Assembly: GCA_903864485.1 (NCBI GenBank)
Contig: CAIPGD010000438.1
Span: forward strand, 1-15,327
DNA: 15,327 bases
Direction: 5' to 3'
Source of the DNA: an uncultured bacterium
GTDB lineage: Bacteria > Pseudomonadota > Gammaproteobacteria > Burkholderiales > Burkholderiaceae_E
The stretch's first letter is position 1. Each line of letters starts with the position of its first letter. Both the position numbers and the translations under genes were made by a program. Shown piece by piece: positions 8,328-14,151 of the stretch. The notes below the pieces were generated by a model. It was not told where the DNA came from, did not search any database, and was given only the letters and a program-made list of their open reading frames with translations.

Positions 8328-9476
8328 TTAAATTCGAACTGGCATGACCACATACTGAAATCCGTCAATACCTGGTACCGTTAAGAGTGCACTCGACCCC
8401 GATTCACCGAAATGTAGAACCACCTGCTCTGATTTCAGATTGTTTAAACAATCCAGTAGGTAAGACACATTAAAACCCACATCAAGCTCGTCATCGTTGT
8501 AATCTACTTCTAACTCATCAGTGGCTTCTTCTTGATCGGAGTTTTGCGCCTGAATTTGCAGCGCGCCTGGGCTGAGTTTGAATTGGACTGCCCGGAATTT
8601 CTCACCGGTCAAGATGGCGACCCGGTTCAGAGCCCGCGTAAAGGAATCTCGCCCAATCGTCACATGGCGTTGATGATTTTGGGGAATGACGCGCCGCCAA
8701 TCGGGAAATTTTCCTTCGACCAGTTTGGTCACGAGCTCGATAGTGGCTTCCTTTTCGTCCGTGAAGCGAAAGCGCGCCTGATTGACCGCGACTTCAATCG
8801 AAACCAATTCATCCGTGTCGGCCAGTAGGCGTTGGAGCTCGATGACGGCTTTGCGAGGAATAATGACCTCGCTATGCGGCTGCTCAATTGCTAGCGAATC
8901 ACACGTGCTGGTAGCAACCGCGAGGCGGTGTGCATCGGTGGCGACAACGGTAATGGTTTGACCCTCGACGACAACGAGCAGACCATTTAAGTAAAACCGG
9001 ATGTCCTGTTGCGCCATGGCGTAAAACACCTGGTTGAACAGATGCTTCAACGTCGCCTGGGGAAGGGAAAACTGGACTAGGCCCGCTTCAATAAGGGCTG
9101 CAGTCGGGTACGACTCTGCCCCCAGGGTCTGTAAGGTGAATCGACTTTTTCCGGCGGCCAGCGTCAGTTTTCGAGTGCTATGGCTCACCGTTACCTGCCC
9201 GTCGTCGGGCATGGATCGCAGGATATCCAACAACTTGCGGGCACCGACCGTCGTGGTCATCTCTGCGGGATCGGATCCTGCGGGGCCCGTCGTCGCCAAT
9301 TCGGCGGTTGTACGAATCTGGATCTCGCTATCGCTGCCGGTTAATGAAACCGAGGTGCCCTCGCGCTTGATCAGCACATTGGCGAGGATGGGTTGCGTGT
9401 GGCGGCGTTCGATGATGCCCGCCACAATTTGGAGAGGGCGCAAGATCGCGTCACGGTTTGCTTTGATCAATTGCAT
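8328..9476 (-). CDS. dnaN: DNA polymerase III beta subunit (sliding clamp)
   Basis: 382 residues, slightly above the usual 366-370. The protein forms a homodimeric ring around DNA, tethering polymerase III and binding many repair and replication partners. Recognisable segments are the N-terminal LRPLQIVAGIIERRHTQPIL, the central FYLNGLLVVVEGQTITVVATDAHRLA and the C-terminal GFQYVVMPVRI, which forms part of the partner-binding cleft. The ATG at 9476 is the family start. The Shine-Dalgarno sequence is weak (AAGAGTG, rather distant). It lies between dnaA and gyrB in the standard order. No tandem duplications are seen here, in contrast with several neighbours. Confidence 0.98.
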   Translation of the reverse strand: MQLIKANRDAILRPLQIVAGIIERRHTQPILANVLIKREGTSVSLTGSDSEIQIRTTAELATTGPAGSDPAEMTTTVGARKLLDILRSMPDDGQVTVSHSTRKLTLAAGKSRFTLQTLGAESYPTAALIEAGLVQFSLPQATLKHLFNQVFYAMAQQDIRFYLNGLLVVVEGQTITVVATDAHRLAVATSTCDSLAIEQPHSEVIIPRKAVIELQRLLADTDELVSIEVAVNQARFRFTDEKEATIELVTKLVEGKFPDWRRVIPQNHQRHVTIGRDSFTRALNRVAILTGEKFRAVQFKLSPGALQIQAQNSDQEEATDELEVDYNDDELDVGFNVSYLLDCLNNLKSEQVVLHFGESGSSALLTVPGIDGFQYVVMPVRI

Positions 9477-9512
9477 GATGTTCTTACACTCTTATGAGTA
9501 ATATTTAAAGAG

Positions 9513-9532
9513 TAATAGTAGGTAATAAGGGG
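9513..9532 (+). other. DnaA-trio-like triplet run followed by G4
   Basis: TAA-TAG-TAG, one G, TAA-TAA, then GGGG. DnaA-trios are repeats written 3'-GAT-5' or 3'-AAT-5' that guide DnaA onto single-stranded DNA, separated from DnaA boxes by a short GC-rich spacer. Orientation fits, since the boxes lie on the 3' side. The nearest box-like 9-mer, TTATTCATC (9539-9547), is poor, and the better ones are over 60 bases away, so this is a candidate only. Confidence 0.4.
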
Positions 9533-9543
9533 ATCAACTTATT

Positions 9544-9555
9544 CATCGATCGATG
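9544..9555. repeat. 12-bp perfect palindrome in candidate origin
   Basis: CATCGATCGATG, containing GATC and overlapping ATCGAT sites. It lies at the boundary between the AT-rich block and the DnaA-box cluster. It could bind a dimeric protein or simply be chance. Confidence 0.5.
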
Positions 9556-9595
9556 GAAATTGAGTCTGAGTCAGGTGTTCAGGGCAGCAGAACCC

Positions 9596-9604
9596 TGTGG
9601 ACAG
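9596..9604 (-). promoter_or_regulatory. DnaA box-like site (CTGTCCACA)
   Basis: Two mismatches to TTATCCACA on the minus strand. It shares the 10-mer CCTGTGGACA (9594-9603) with the next site, exactly 32 bases apart, about three helical turns. Confidence 0.5.
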
Positions 9605-9627
9605 GATGAGACCAATCGACTTGAGCC

Positions 9628-9636
9628 TGTGGACAA
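9628..9636 (-). promoter_or_regulatory. DnaA box-like site (TTGTCCACA)
   Basis: One mismatch to TTATCCACA on the minus strand. Same orientation as the site at 9596 and preceded by the same CC dinucleotide. Confidence 0.6.
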
Positions 9637-9686
9637 CTACCGGGGCGAGAATGGTCCTCTTGGAAATAGTACAGATGTCCACTGGG

Positions 9687-9695
9687 TTATTCACC
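9687..9695 (+). promoter_or_regulatory. DnaA box-like site (TTATTCACC)
   Basis: Plus-strand 9-mer differing from TTATNCACA only at the last base. It lies six bases from the dnaA stop codon. Confidence 0.45.
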
Positions 9696-9700
9696 GGTTG

Positions 9701-11182
9701 TTAAGCGCGCAAGGTCTGTTCGAGGACATGGAGAGATCGGTTCAATTCGGTGTTGTTTTTTCGTTCATTGGTGATTTTTCGAACAGCGTGTAACACGGTT
9801 GTGTGATCTCGACCGCCAAATAATTCACCAATGTCGGGAAGACTTTTTTGAGTGAGCTCTTTGGCCAAGTACATCGCTACTTGACGAGGTAGCGCGATAT
9901 TGGCGGGTCTACGTTTCGAACCCATATCAGCAACTTTGATTTTGTAGTAATCGGCGACTGTTTTTTGAATCAGTTCGACTGAAATTTGGCCACGATTGAC
10001 CGACAAAAGCTCTCGCAATGCCAGCTTGACCAGTTCGAGCGTGATTGATTGATTATGGAACGAAGAATAGGCGATGACTTTACGTAAAGCACCTTCGAGT
10101 TCCCGTACGTTTTGCCGTAAATTTTTGGCGATAAAAAAAGCAACCTCTTCACTCAATTCGACTCGGCTAGATTCTGCCTTTCGAAGCAGGATGGCGACTC
10201 GCATCTCGAGTTCAGGGGGTTCGATCGCAACCGTCAAACCGTAATCGAAACGGCTAACAAGCCGCTCATCGATGCCCGATAGTTCTTTCGGATAGGTATC
10301 ACTGGTGATGAGAATTTGCCGACGCGCTGCGACTAATGCTTCAAAGGTGTAGAAAAATTCTTCTTGTGTACGTTGCTTGCCAGCAAAAAACTGAATGTCA
10401 TCAATTAATAACAAGTCGAGTGAATGGTAGTAGCGCTTGAGTTCATCAAAAGCCTTGCGTTGGTAGGCTTTAACGACATCGGAAACGTATTGCTCGGCGT
10501 GAATGTAGCGAATTCTAGCGCTGGGATTGGCTTCCAAAAGTGCATTCCCAACCGCATGGATCAGATGGGTCTTGCCCAGTCCAACGCCACCATAGAGAAA
10601 CAGGGGGTTGTACGAGACGCCGGGGCGTTGGGCCACTTGCAACGCAGCGGCCCGCGCCATTTGGTTGGCCTTACCGGTTACGAATGTGTCGAACGTGAGT
10701 TCAAGGTTGAGTTTGCTTCGCTCAACATGCGGTGCGACCTCGCGCTCAACGAGGCCCGGCATGAAAGCCAAACGTCCCGCCGATTCTTCGGTCGCATCGA
10801 GTTGGCCAATCGAGTCGACTTGCGGCGCACCGCTTGAAAGTGGTTTGCGGTCCGATTCCGAGTTGCTCGGGGTCTTTAATGCCGTCGGTTCCGCCAGGCT
10901 CGGCGGACGAACGGTGGCCGGCGATTGTGAACTGGAGGGCTGGACTTCGAATTGAACCCGGACCTTTGGGTGAATTTCAGCGCACGCGAGTTCGCTGATA
11001 CGCGAGCCAAATTGATTTCGGATCCAGTCAAGCTTGAACCGATTGGGCGCACCCAGCCGAAGCAAGTGTTCGCCATCGTCGTAACCCAAACAAACGAGGG
11101 GTTTGATCCACGTTTTGTACAGTTGCGGCGTCAGTTCTTGCTCGAGTCGCAACGCGCACGCCTGCCAGTGTCGGTCCATCAT
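9701..11182 (-). CDS. dnaA: Chromosomal replication initiator protein DnaA
   Basis: 493-residue AAA+ initiator that binds DnaA boxes and opens oriC. Domain I (about 1-80: WQACALRLEQELTPQLY, APNRFKLDWI) is followed by a long Pro/Ser-rich linker (80-155). Domain III has Walker A GGVGLGKTH (198-206), Walker B LLLIDDIQ (257-264), RLVSRF (307-312) with a candidate arginine finger, and sensor II RELEGAL (360-366). Domain IV has the DNA-binding signature GGRDHTTVLHAVRK (456-469). The start is a pair of ATGs (11182 and 11179) with no clear Shine-Dalgarno sequence, so either may be used. The linker is of variable length in this family. It is read away from rpmH, from a promoter overlapping a DnaA box, which suggests autoregulation. 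Confidence 0.98.
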   Translation of the reverse strand: MMDRHWQACALRLEQELTPQLYKTWIKPLVCLGYDDGEHLLRLGAPNRFKLDWIRNQFGSRISELACAEIHPKVRVQFEVQPSSSQSPATVRPPSLAEPTALKTPSNSESDRKPLSSGAPQVDSIGQLDATEESAGRLAFMPGLVEREVAPHVERSKLNLELTFDTFVTGKANQMARAAALQVAQRPGVSYNPLFLYGGVGLGKTHLIHAVGNALLEANPSARIRYIHAEQYVSDVVKAYQRKAFDELKRYYHSLDLLLIDDIQFFAGKQRTQEEFFYTFEALVAARRQILITSDTYPKELSGIDERLVSRFDYGLTVAIEPPELEMRVAILLRKAESSRVELSEEVAFFIAKNLRQNVRELEGALRKVIAYSSFHNQSITLELVKLALRELLSVNRGQISVELIQKTVADYYKIKVADMGSKRRPANIALPRQVAMYLAKELTQKSLPDIGELFGGRDHTTVLHAVRKITNERKNNTELNRSLHVLEQTLRA

Positions 11183-11213
11183 TCTTGGGGTCGCGGGTAC
11201 AGGCTGGGGTCTG

Positions 11214-11243
11214 ATTGTAACGCGGTCGAAGCCTAGTTATCCA
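11214..11243 (-). promoter_or_regulatory. Candidate dnaA promoter
   Basis: Minus strand: -35 TGGATA (4 of 6 matches; plus positions 11238-11243), 18-base spacer, -10 TACAAT (5 of 6; 11214-11219). Transcription would start near 11207, about 25 bases before the dnaA start codon. The -35 lies inside the DnaA box at 11237-11245, so bound DnaA would block it. Confidence 0.55.
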
Positions 11244-11245
11244 CA
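11237..11245 (+). promoter_or_regulatory. Perfect DnaA box (TTATCCACA)
   Basis: Exact consensus 9-mer, the only perfect one noticed in the window, between dnaA and rpmH and on top of the probable dnaA -35 element. Confidence 0.85.
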
Positions 11246-11274
11246 GCTTATTGGCCGGTATTTGTAAGAACCAC

Positions 11275-11303
11275 TTGACGAGTAGTTCAAGTACCGCTGT
11301 AAT
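11275..11303 (+). promoter_or_regulatory. Sigma-70 type promoter of rpmH
   Basis: -35 TTGACG (11275-11280), 17-base spacer, -10 TGTAAT (11298-11303). Each hexamer has 5 of 6 consensus matches at ideal spacing. Transcription would start near 11310, about 30 bases before the rpmH ATG. It is the best promoter match I found in the window and probably also drives rnpA and the genes beyond it. Confidence 0.75.
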
Positions 11304-11340
11304 CGAGGGCTTTTTTCCGATAGCTTGCGAGGCGACCCCT

Positions 11341-11475
11341 ATGAAACGCACGTTCCAACCCTCGGTAACCCGACGCAAACGTACCCATGGTTTTTTGGTA
11401 CGAATGAAAACGCGTGGCGGCCGTAATGTCATTCGGGCGCGTCGCGCCAAAGGTCGTAAACGGCTCGGCGTCTAA
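11341..11475 (+). CDS. rpmH: Large ribosomal subunit protein bL34
   Basis: 44 residues, the standard length, beginning MKRTFQPSVTRRKRTHGFLV and ending GRKRLGV. It is a very basic protein bound to 23S rRNA. A longer frame opens at 11251, but the start at 11341 fits the family exactly, and the promoter -10 at 11298-11303 would lie inside the longer version. GAGG about eight bases before the ATG is a modest ribosome-binding site. It is divergent from dnaA, as is usual in proteobacteria. Confidence 0.99.
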   Translation: MKRTFQPSVTRRKRTHGFLVRMKTRGGRNVIRARRAKGRKRLGV

Positions 11476-11636
11476 GTCGAGCGGATCGCGCGCGGGCTTG
11501 GCACCGGTCTTGCACGGGTCTCGTGCGGGTCGCATACGGGTCGCATACGGGTCTCGAAAAGACTTGTCACTGCGTCGGTACTGCGCGTTAAACCTCCTTT
11601 GGCACTGACCTGAGTACCGATCTGGCACCTATCGAT
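11476..11636. other. rpmH-rnpA intergenic region with 11-bp tandem repeat
   Basis: 161 bases, long for a junction that is normally a few tens of bases. It holds an 11-bp tandem repeat (11509-11552), a small inverted repeat GCACG-ggtct-CGTGC (11512-11526) and a weak promoter-like pair, TTGTCA (11564-11569) and GTTAAA (11587-11592). A TAA at 11589 closes the rnpA frame upstream, so rnpA cannot extend further left. No convincing terminator is present. Confidence 0.7.
11509..11552 (+). repeat. 11-bp tandem repeat (4 units) between rpmH and rnpA
   Basis: CTTGCACGGGT (11509-11519), CTCGTGCGGGT (11520-11530), CGCATACGGGT (11531-11541) and CGCATACGGGT (11542-11552). The last two are identical and all share CGGGT. 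The unit length is not a multiple of three, unlike every repeat found inside a gene here, which fits non-coding DNA. Confidence 0.85.
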
Positions 11637-12155
11637 TTGACCGCATTGGCGCGGCGTCGGCCATGGGCCAGCACGCCGCATTTAGCGCTGACCTATTTGC
11701 GTTCGGCCACTGCAGCATCTCCCGTTCTTGGGGCCGAAGCGGTTCCGGTTTCGAGTACATTGGTTTTATCGGTGTCCAAGCGACTGGCACCCGCCGCCCC
11801 GTTACGGAACATGATCAGACGCGTGTTGCGCGAGGCCTGGCGTCATCAATCGTGGCGAGAGCGCAGCGCATCGCTGGCGGTCATGATTCGCCTCCGAGCG
11901 TTACCGCTTGCTGCGTTGCCAACGGTGGCCTCTGAACGGCCGGACCCTAACTGCACCGCTAAGGTACCCACGAAGGGATTCGCGACGGGATTCGCGACGG
12001 GATTCGCGACGGGATTCGCGAAGCCTCCCAAGGGTCGAGCGGTTTTGCGGATCCGGCGGACGGATCGAGCCCTCAAGGCCATTATTCGGGCTGAAGCGGA
12101 CTCGTTACTCGAAAATTTGAACCGGTCGATGAATCTGGCTGGGCTCGAGCGATGA
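11637..12155 (+). CDS. rnpA: Ribonuclease P protein component, divergent
   Basis: Protein cofactor of RNase P, which removes 5' leaders from tRNA precursors. Support comes from position between rpmH and yidD, the RNR signature RNMIRRVLREAWR (about 58-70) preceded by SVSKRLAPAAPL, and the C-terminal ALKAIIRAEADSLLENL helix. The first possible usual start is a TTG at 11637; there is no in-frame ATG or GTG before RNMIRR and no clear Shine-Dalgarno sequence. A TAA at 11589 limits extension to 15 further codons, including CTG at 11610 and 11622. The product is 172 residues against about 110-140 in the family. Most of the excess is a loop (about 90-135) holding four copies of GFAT. The usual N-terminal basic/DF motif is not recognisable. 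It overlaps yidD by ATGA. The identity is good; the start is uncertain. Confidence 0.85.
   Translation: MTALARRRPWASTPHLALTYLRSATAASPVLGAEAVPVSSTLVLSVSKRLAPAAPLRNMIRRVLREAWRHQSWRERSASLAVMIRLRALPLAALPTVASERPDPNCTAKVPTKGFATGFATGFATGFAKPPKGRAVLRIRRTDRALKAIIRAEADSLLENLNRSMNLAGLER
11975..12022 (+). repeat. 12-bp tandem repeat within rnpA (4 copies)
   Basis: GGGATTCGCGAC at 11975-11986, 11987-11998 and 11999-12010, then GGGATTCGCGAA at 12011-12022. One base change in 48 means the array is recent or kept uniform. It encodes GFATGFATGFATGFAK in a loop ahead of the last strand and helix. Confidence 0.92.
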
Positions 12156-12391
12156 AACCATGGCTTCGCCGCGCGCTCGCCCGCATTTTTACGGCCGTCA
12201 TTCTCGTGTATCGGTGGGGGCTGAGCCCCCTGCTAGGTCCGCGTTGTCGATTCTTCCCATCCTGTTCTGCGTATGCTCTGGAGTCGATCAATCGGCACGG
12301 CCCGCGGCGCGGGTTGGCATTGAGTGCTCGTCGCCTGAGCCGTTGTCATCCCTGGTGTGAAGGCGGCTACGATCCGGTGCCGGACCTTTAA
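12152..12391 (+). CDS. yidD: Membrane protein insertion efficiency factor YidD
   Basis: 79 residues. An amphipathic N-terminal helix (WLRRALARIFTAVILVYRWGLSPLLG) is followed by the family motifs RCRFFPSCSAYA with two conserved Cys (C32, C38), RCHPWCEGGYDPVP and a short tail. The protein sits at the cytoplasmic face of the inner membrane and assists YidC and Sec in inserting membrane proteins. The start overlaps the rnpA stop by four bases (ATGA), implying translational coupling, and yidC begins 25 bases after its stop. Confidence 0.97.
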   Translation: MKPWLRRALARIFTAVILVYRWGLSPLLGPRCRFFPSCSAYALESINRHGPRRGLALSARRLSRCHPWCEGGYDPVPDL

Positions 12392-12416
12392 GTTGAGAGT
12401 TTAAGCAGAGAGCCAC

Positions 12417-14126
12417 ATGCAGACGCAACGAACGATACTTTTGATTATTTTCTCGATGTCGCTGCTGCTCTTGTGGGACGCGTGGCAAAAGCACAACGGG
12501 CATGTATCGCTTTTTGGCGTGGCGCCGCCCGCGGCTCAGACACCCGGAGCGCCTAAAGGGCCACCGAAGAATTCAATCCAATCAAATTCAGATGTTCCCC
12601 AAGCCGCAACAAACTCAGCCGCCGAAACGGGTGGTAGCGCGGGTGCCGTAGCGACTATTGCGGGGAGCGCAGGTGGCCTGGCAGTCAACGGTCGCTTGAT
12701 CGTTCTCAAGAACGATGTGCTCGCCCTCACCATCGACACGATGGGCGGCGCCATCGTCCGCTCGGAGTTGCTGCGTTACCGCGACGCCGATGATCCGAAG
12801 GTGCAGGCCGTTTTGCTGACCTCCGGCGCAGGTAAAACCTATCTCGCCCAAACCGGTCTGATCGGCGCGCCCGATTTGCCAACGCACCGAACGCCTTTTG
12901 AGCCCTCGAGTGCGGACGACTTGATCGAGGCAGTGTCCGGCAAACCCGTCGAACTATCGCTCGCCGCAGCATCCGGTGGCGTCAAGCTGAGTAAGCGATA
13001 CACCCTGACACCGGGCTCTTATCAGGTCGCGGTTCAGCATGAAGTGTTCAACGAAGGCAACCAGGCGGTTCACCCTTCGCTCTATCTCCAGTTGACTCGG
13101 GACGCCCATAAGCCCCCCGGTGAGAGCCAGTTCTATAGTACGTATACGGGTCCGGCGATCTATACCGAGGAGGCGAAGTTTCATAAGGTCGATTTCGCGG
13201 ATATCGAAAAAGGCAAAGCGACGCCAATCAAAAAATCTGAGGATGGTTGGGCCGGCATCATTCAGCACTACTTTGTCGTCGCCTGGGTTCCTGCGGCGAA
13301 CACGGCTCGCGAGTTCTTCACCCGTAAGGTCGATAACGGGCTGTATTCGGTTGGCGCGATTCAATCCCTATCGGTGCTGGAACCGGGTGATCGCAAAACC
13401 ACCGAATCGGTTCTGTACCTCGGCCCACAAGACCAGCATGTGCTCGAGAAACTGTCGCCGGGCCTCGATCTAGTGGTCGACTATGGTTGGTTGACGGTGA
13501 TCGCGAAGCCGCTTTACTGGTTGCTGGAGACGCTTCATGGTGTGGTCGGAAACTGGGGCTGGGCGATCGTGTTGTTGACGATCGCGGTCAAACTCGCATT
13601 TTTCCCGCTCCAGGCGGCGAGTTATCGTTCGATGGCCAAGATGAAGCAGGTCACTCCTAAAATGACCGCGCTGCGCGACCGATTTGGTGATGATCGGGTC
13701 AAACTCAATCAGGCCATGATGGAGCTTTACAAGACAGAAAAAGTGAATCCCATGGCGGGGTGTTTGCCGATCGTGGTGCAAATCCCAGTGTTCATTTCGC
13801 TGTATTGGGTTTTGCTGGCATCGGTTGAAATGCGCGACGCGCCCTGGGTCGGTTGGATTCAGGATTTGGCGACGCCTGATCCGTACTACGTGTTGCCGAT
13901 CATTATGGCGGCGACCATGTTTTTACAAACCCGTTTGAATCCAACGCCGCCCGATCCGGTGCAAGCCAAGGTCATGATGTTCATGCCGCTGATTTTCTCG
14001 GCGATGTTTTTCTTCTTCCCCGCTGGGCTGGTGCTTTACTGGTTGGTTAACAATATCTTTTCCATTGCGCAGCAGTGGTTCATAACACGCCAGACCGAGC
14101 AGGCCGCGTTGAAAAAAACGCGGTGA
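12417..14126 (+). CDS. yidC: Membrane protein insertase YidC
   Basis: 569 residues, normal for Gram-negative YidC. An N-terminal membrane helix (residues 5-20, TILLIIFSMSLLLLW) is followed by a Gly/Ala-rich periplasmic linker and the periplasmic P1 domain (about 90-345). The insertase core (about 355-560) contains five hydrophobic segments. The groove residue that is Arg366 in E. coli is Lys392 here, within IAVKLAFFPLQAASYRSM; Lys at this place is chemically equivalent. YidC inserts and folds inner-membrane proteins alone or with SecYEG. AGAGAG just before the ATG is a weak ribosome-binding site. The gene ends in a short inverted repeat covering the last codons. Confidence 0.98.
   Translation: MQTQRTILLIIFSMSLLLLWDAWQKHNGHVSLFGVAPPAAQTPGAPKGPPKNSIQSNSDVPQAATNSAAETGGSAGAVATIAGSAGGLAVNGRLIVLKNDVLALTIDTMGGAIVRSELLRYRDADDPKVQAVLLTSGAGKTYLAQTGLIGAPDLPTHRTPFEPSSADDLIEAVSGKPVELSLAAASGGVKLSKRYTLTPGSYQVAVQHEVFNEGNQAVHPSLYLQLTRDAHKPPGESQFYSTYTGPAIYTEEAKFHKVDFADIEKGKATPIKKSEDGWAGIIQHYFVVAWVPAANTAREFFTRKVDNGLYSVGAIQSLSVLEPGDRKTTESVLYLGPQDQHVLEKLSPGLDLVVDYGWLTVIAKPLYWLLETLHGVVGNWGWAIVLLTIAVKLAFFPLQAASYRSMAKMKQVTPKMTALRDRFGDDRVKLNQAMMELYKTEKVNPMAGCLPIVVQIPVFISLYWVLLASVEMRDAPWVGWIQDLATPDPYYVLPIIMAATMFLQTRLNPTPPDPVQAKVMMFMPLIFSAMFFFFPAGLVLYWLVNNIFSIAQQWFITRQTEQAALKKTR
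14104..14123 (+). repeat. Inverted repeat at the 3' end of yidC
   Basis: CCGCGTT (14104-14110), loop GAAAAA, AACGCGG (14117-14123): a perfect 7-bp stem over the last yidC codons. A further AACGCGTT (14131-14138) follows and could pair with either arm. The next bases are A-rich rather than T-rich, so it is not a normal plus-strand terminator. It may stabilise or process the mRNA. Confidence 0.45.
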
Positions 14127-14151
14127 AGTAAACGCGTTAAAAAAATAAGCC

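Larger units (their letters stand above)
9477..9700. other. Candidate oriC: dnaA-dnaN intergenic region
   Basis: The largest non-coding gap in the window (224 bases). Its dnaN-proximal half (9481-9545) is AT-rich and contains two copies of GAGTAATA (9496-9503, 9510-9517), a TAATAGTAG-G-TAATAA run (9513-9528), GGGG (9529-9532) and the 12-base palindrome CATCGATCGATG (9544-9555). The other half carries three DnaA-box-like 9-mers. AT-rich unwinding DNA beside DnaA boxes is the layout of a replication origin. The alternative site is the dnaA-rpmH gap, which has one perfect box but no AT-rich block. No convincing dnaN promoter or terminator of dnaA could be made out here. Confidence 0.6.

Noticed and set aside
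9580..9597. CAGGG...CCCTG hairpin as a dnaA terminator
   Set aside because: Only a 5-bp stem with an 8-base loop and no T-tract on the dnaA strand; more likely a by-product of the DnaA-box sequence.
11251..11340. Upstream extension of rpmH by 30 codons
   Set aside because: bL34 is normally 44-46 residues beginning MKRTFQPS, and the promoter -35 and -10 lie inside the extension.
11028..11450. 140-residue minus-strand frame across dnaA start and rpmH
   Set aside because: It is antisense to rpmH and out of frame with dnaA; composition is that of a shadow frame.
11509..11552. CRISPR-like or iteron array
   Set aside because: Units are directly adjacent 11-mers without spacers, and no replication initiator other than DnaA or Cas gene is nearby.
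11414..11608. 64-residue plus-strand frame overlapping rpmH and the gap, possibly a lost rnpA N-terminus
   Set aside because: It shows no RnpA motif, stops before the conserved core, and crosses the 11-bp repeat, which would shift frame with each copy.
14104..14150. Intrinsic terminator after yidC
   Set aside because: The stem is good, but the run after it is A-rich instead of T-rich on the coding strand, and transcription probably continues into the NUDIX gene.
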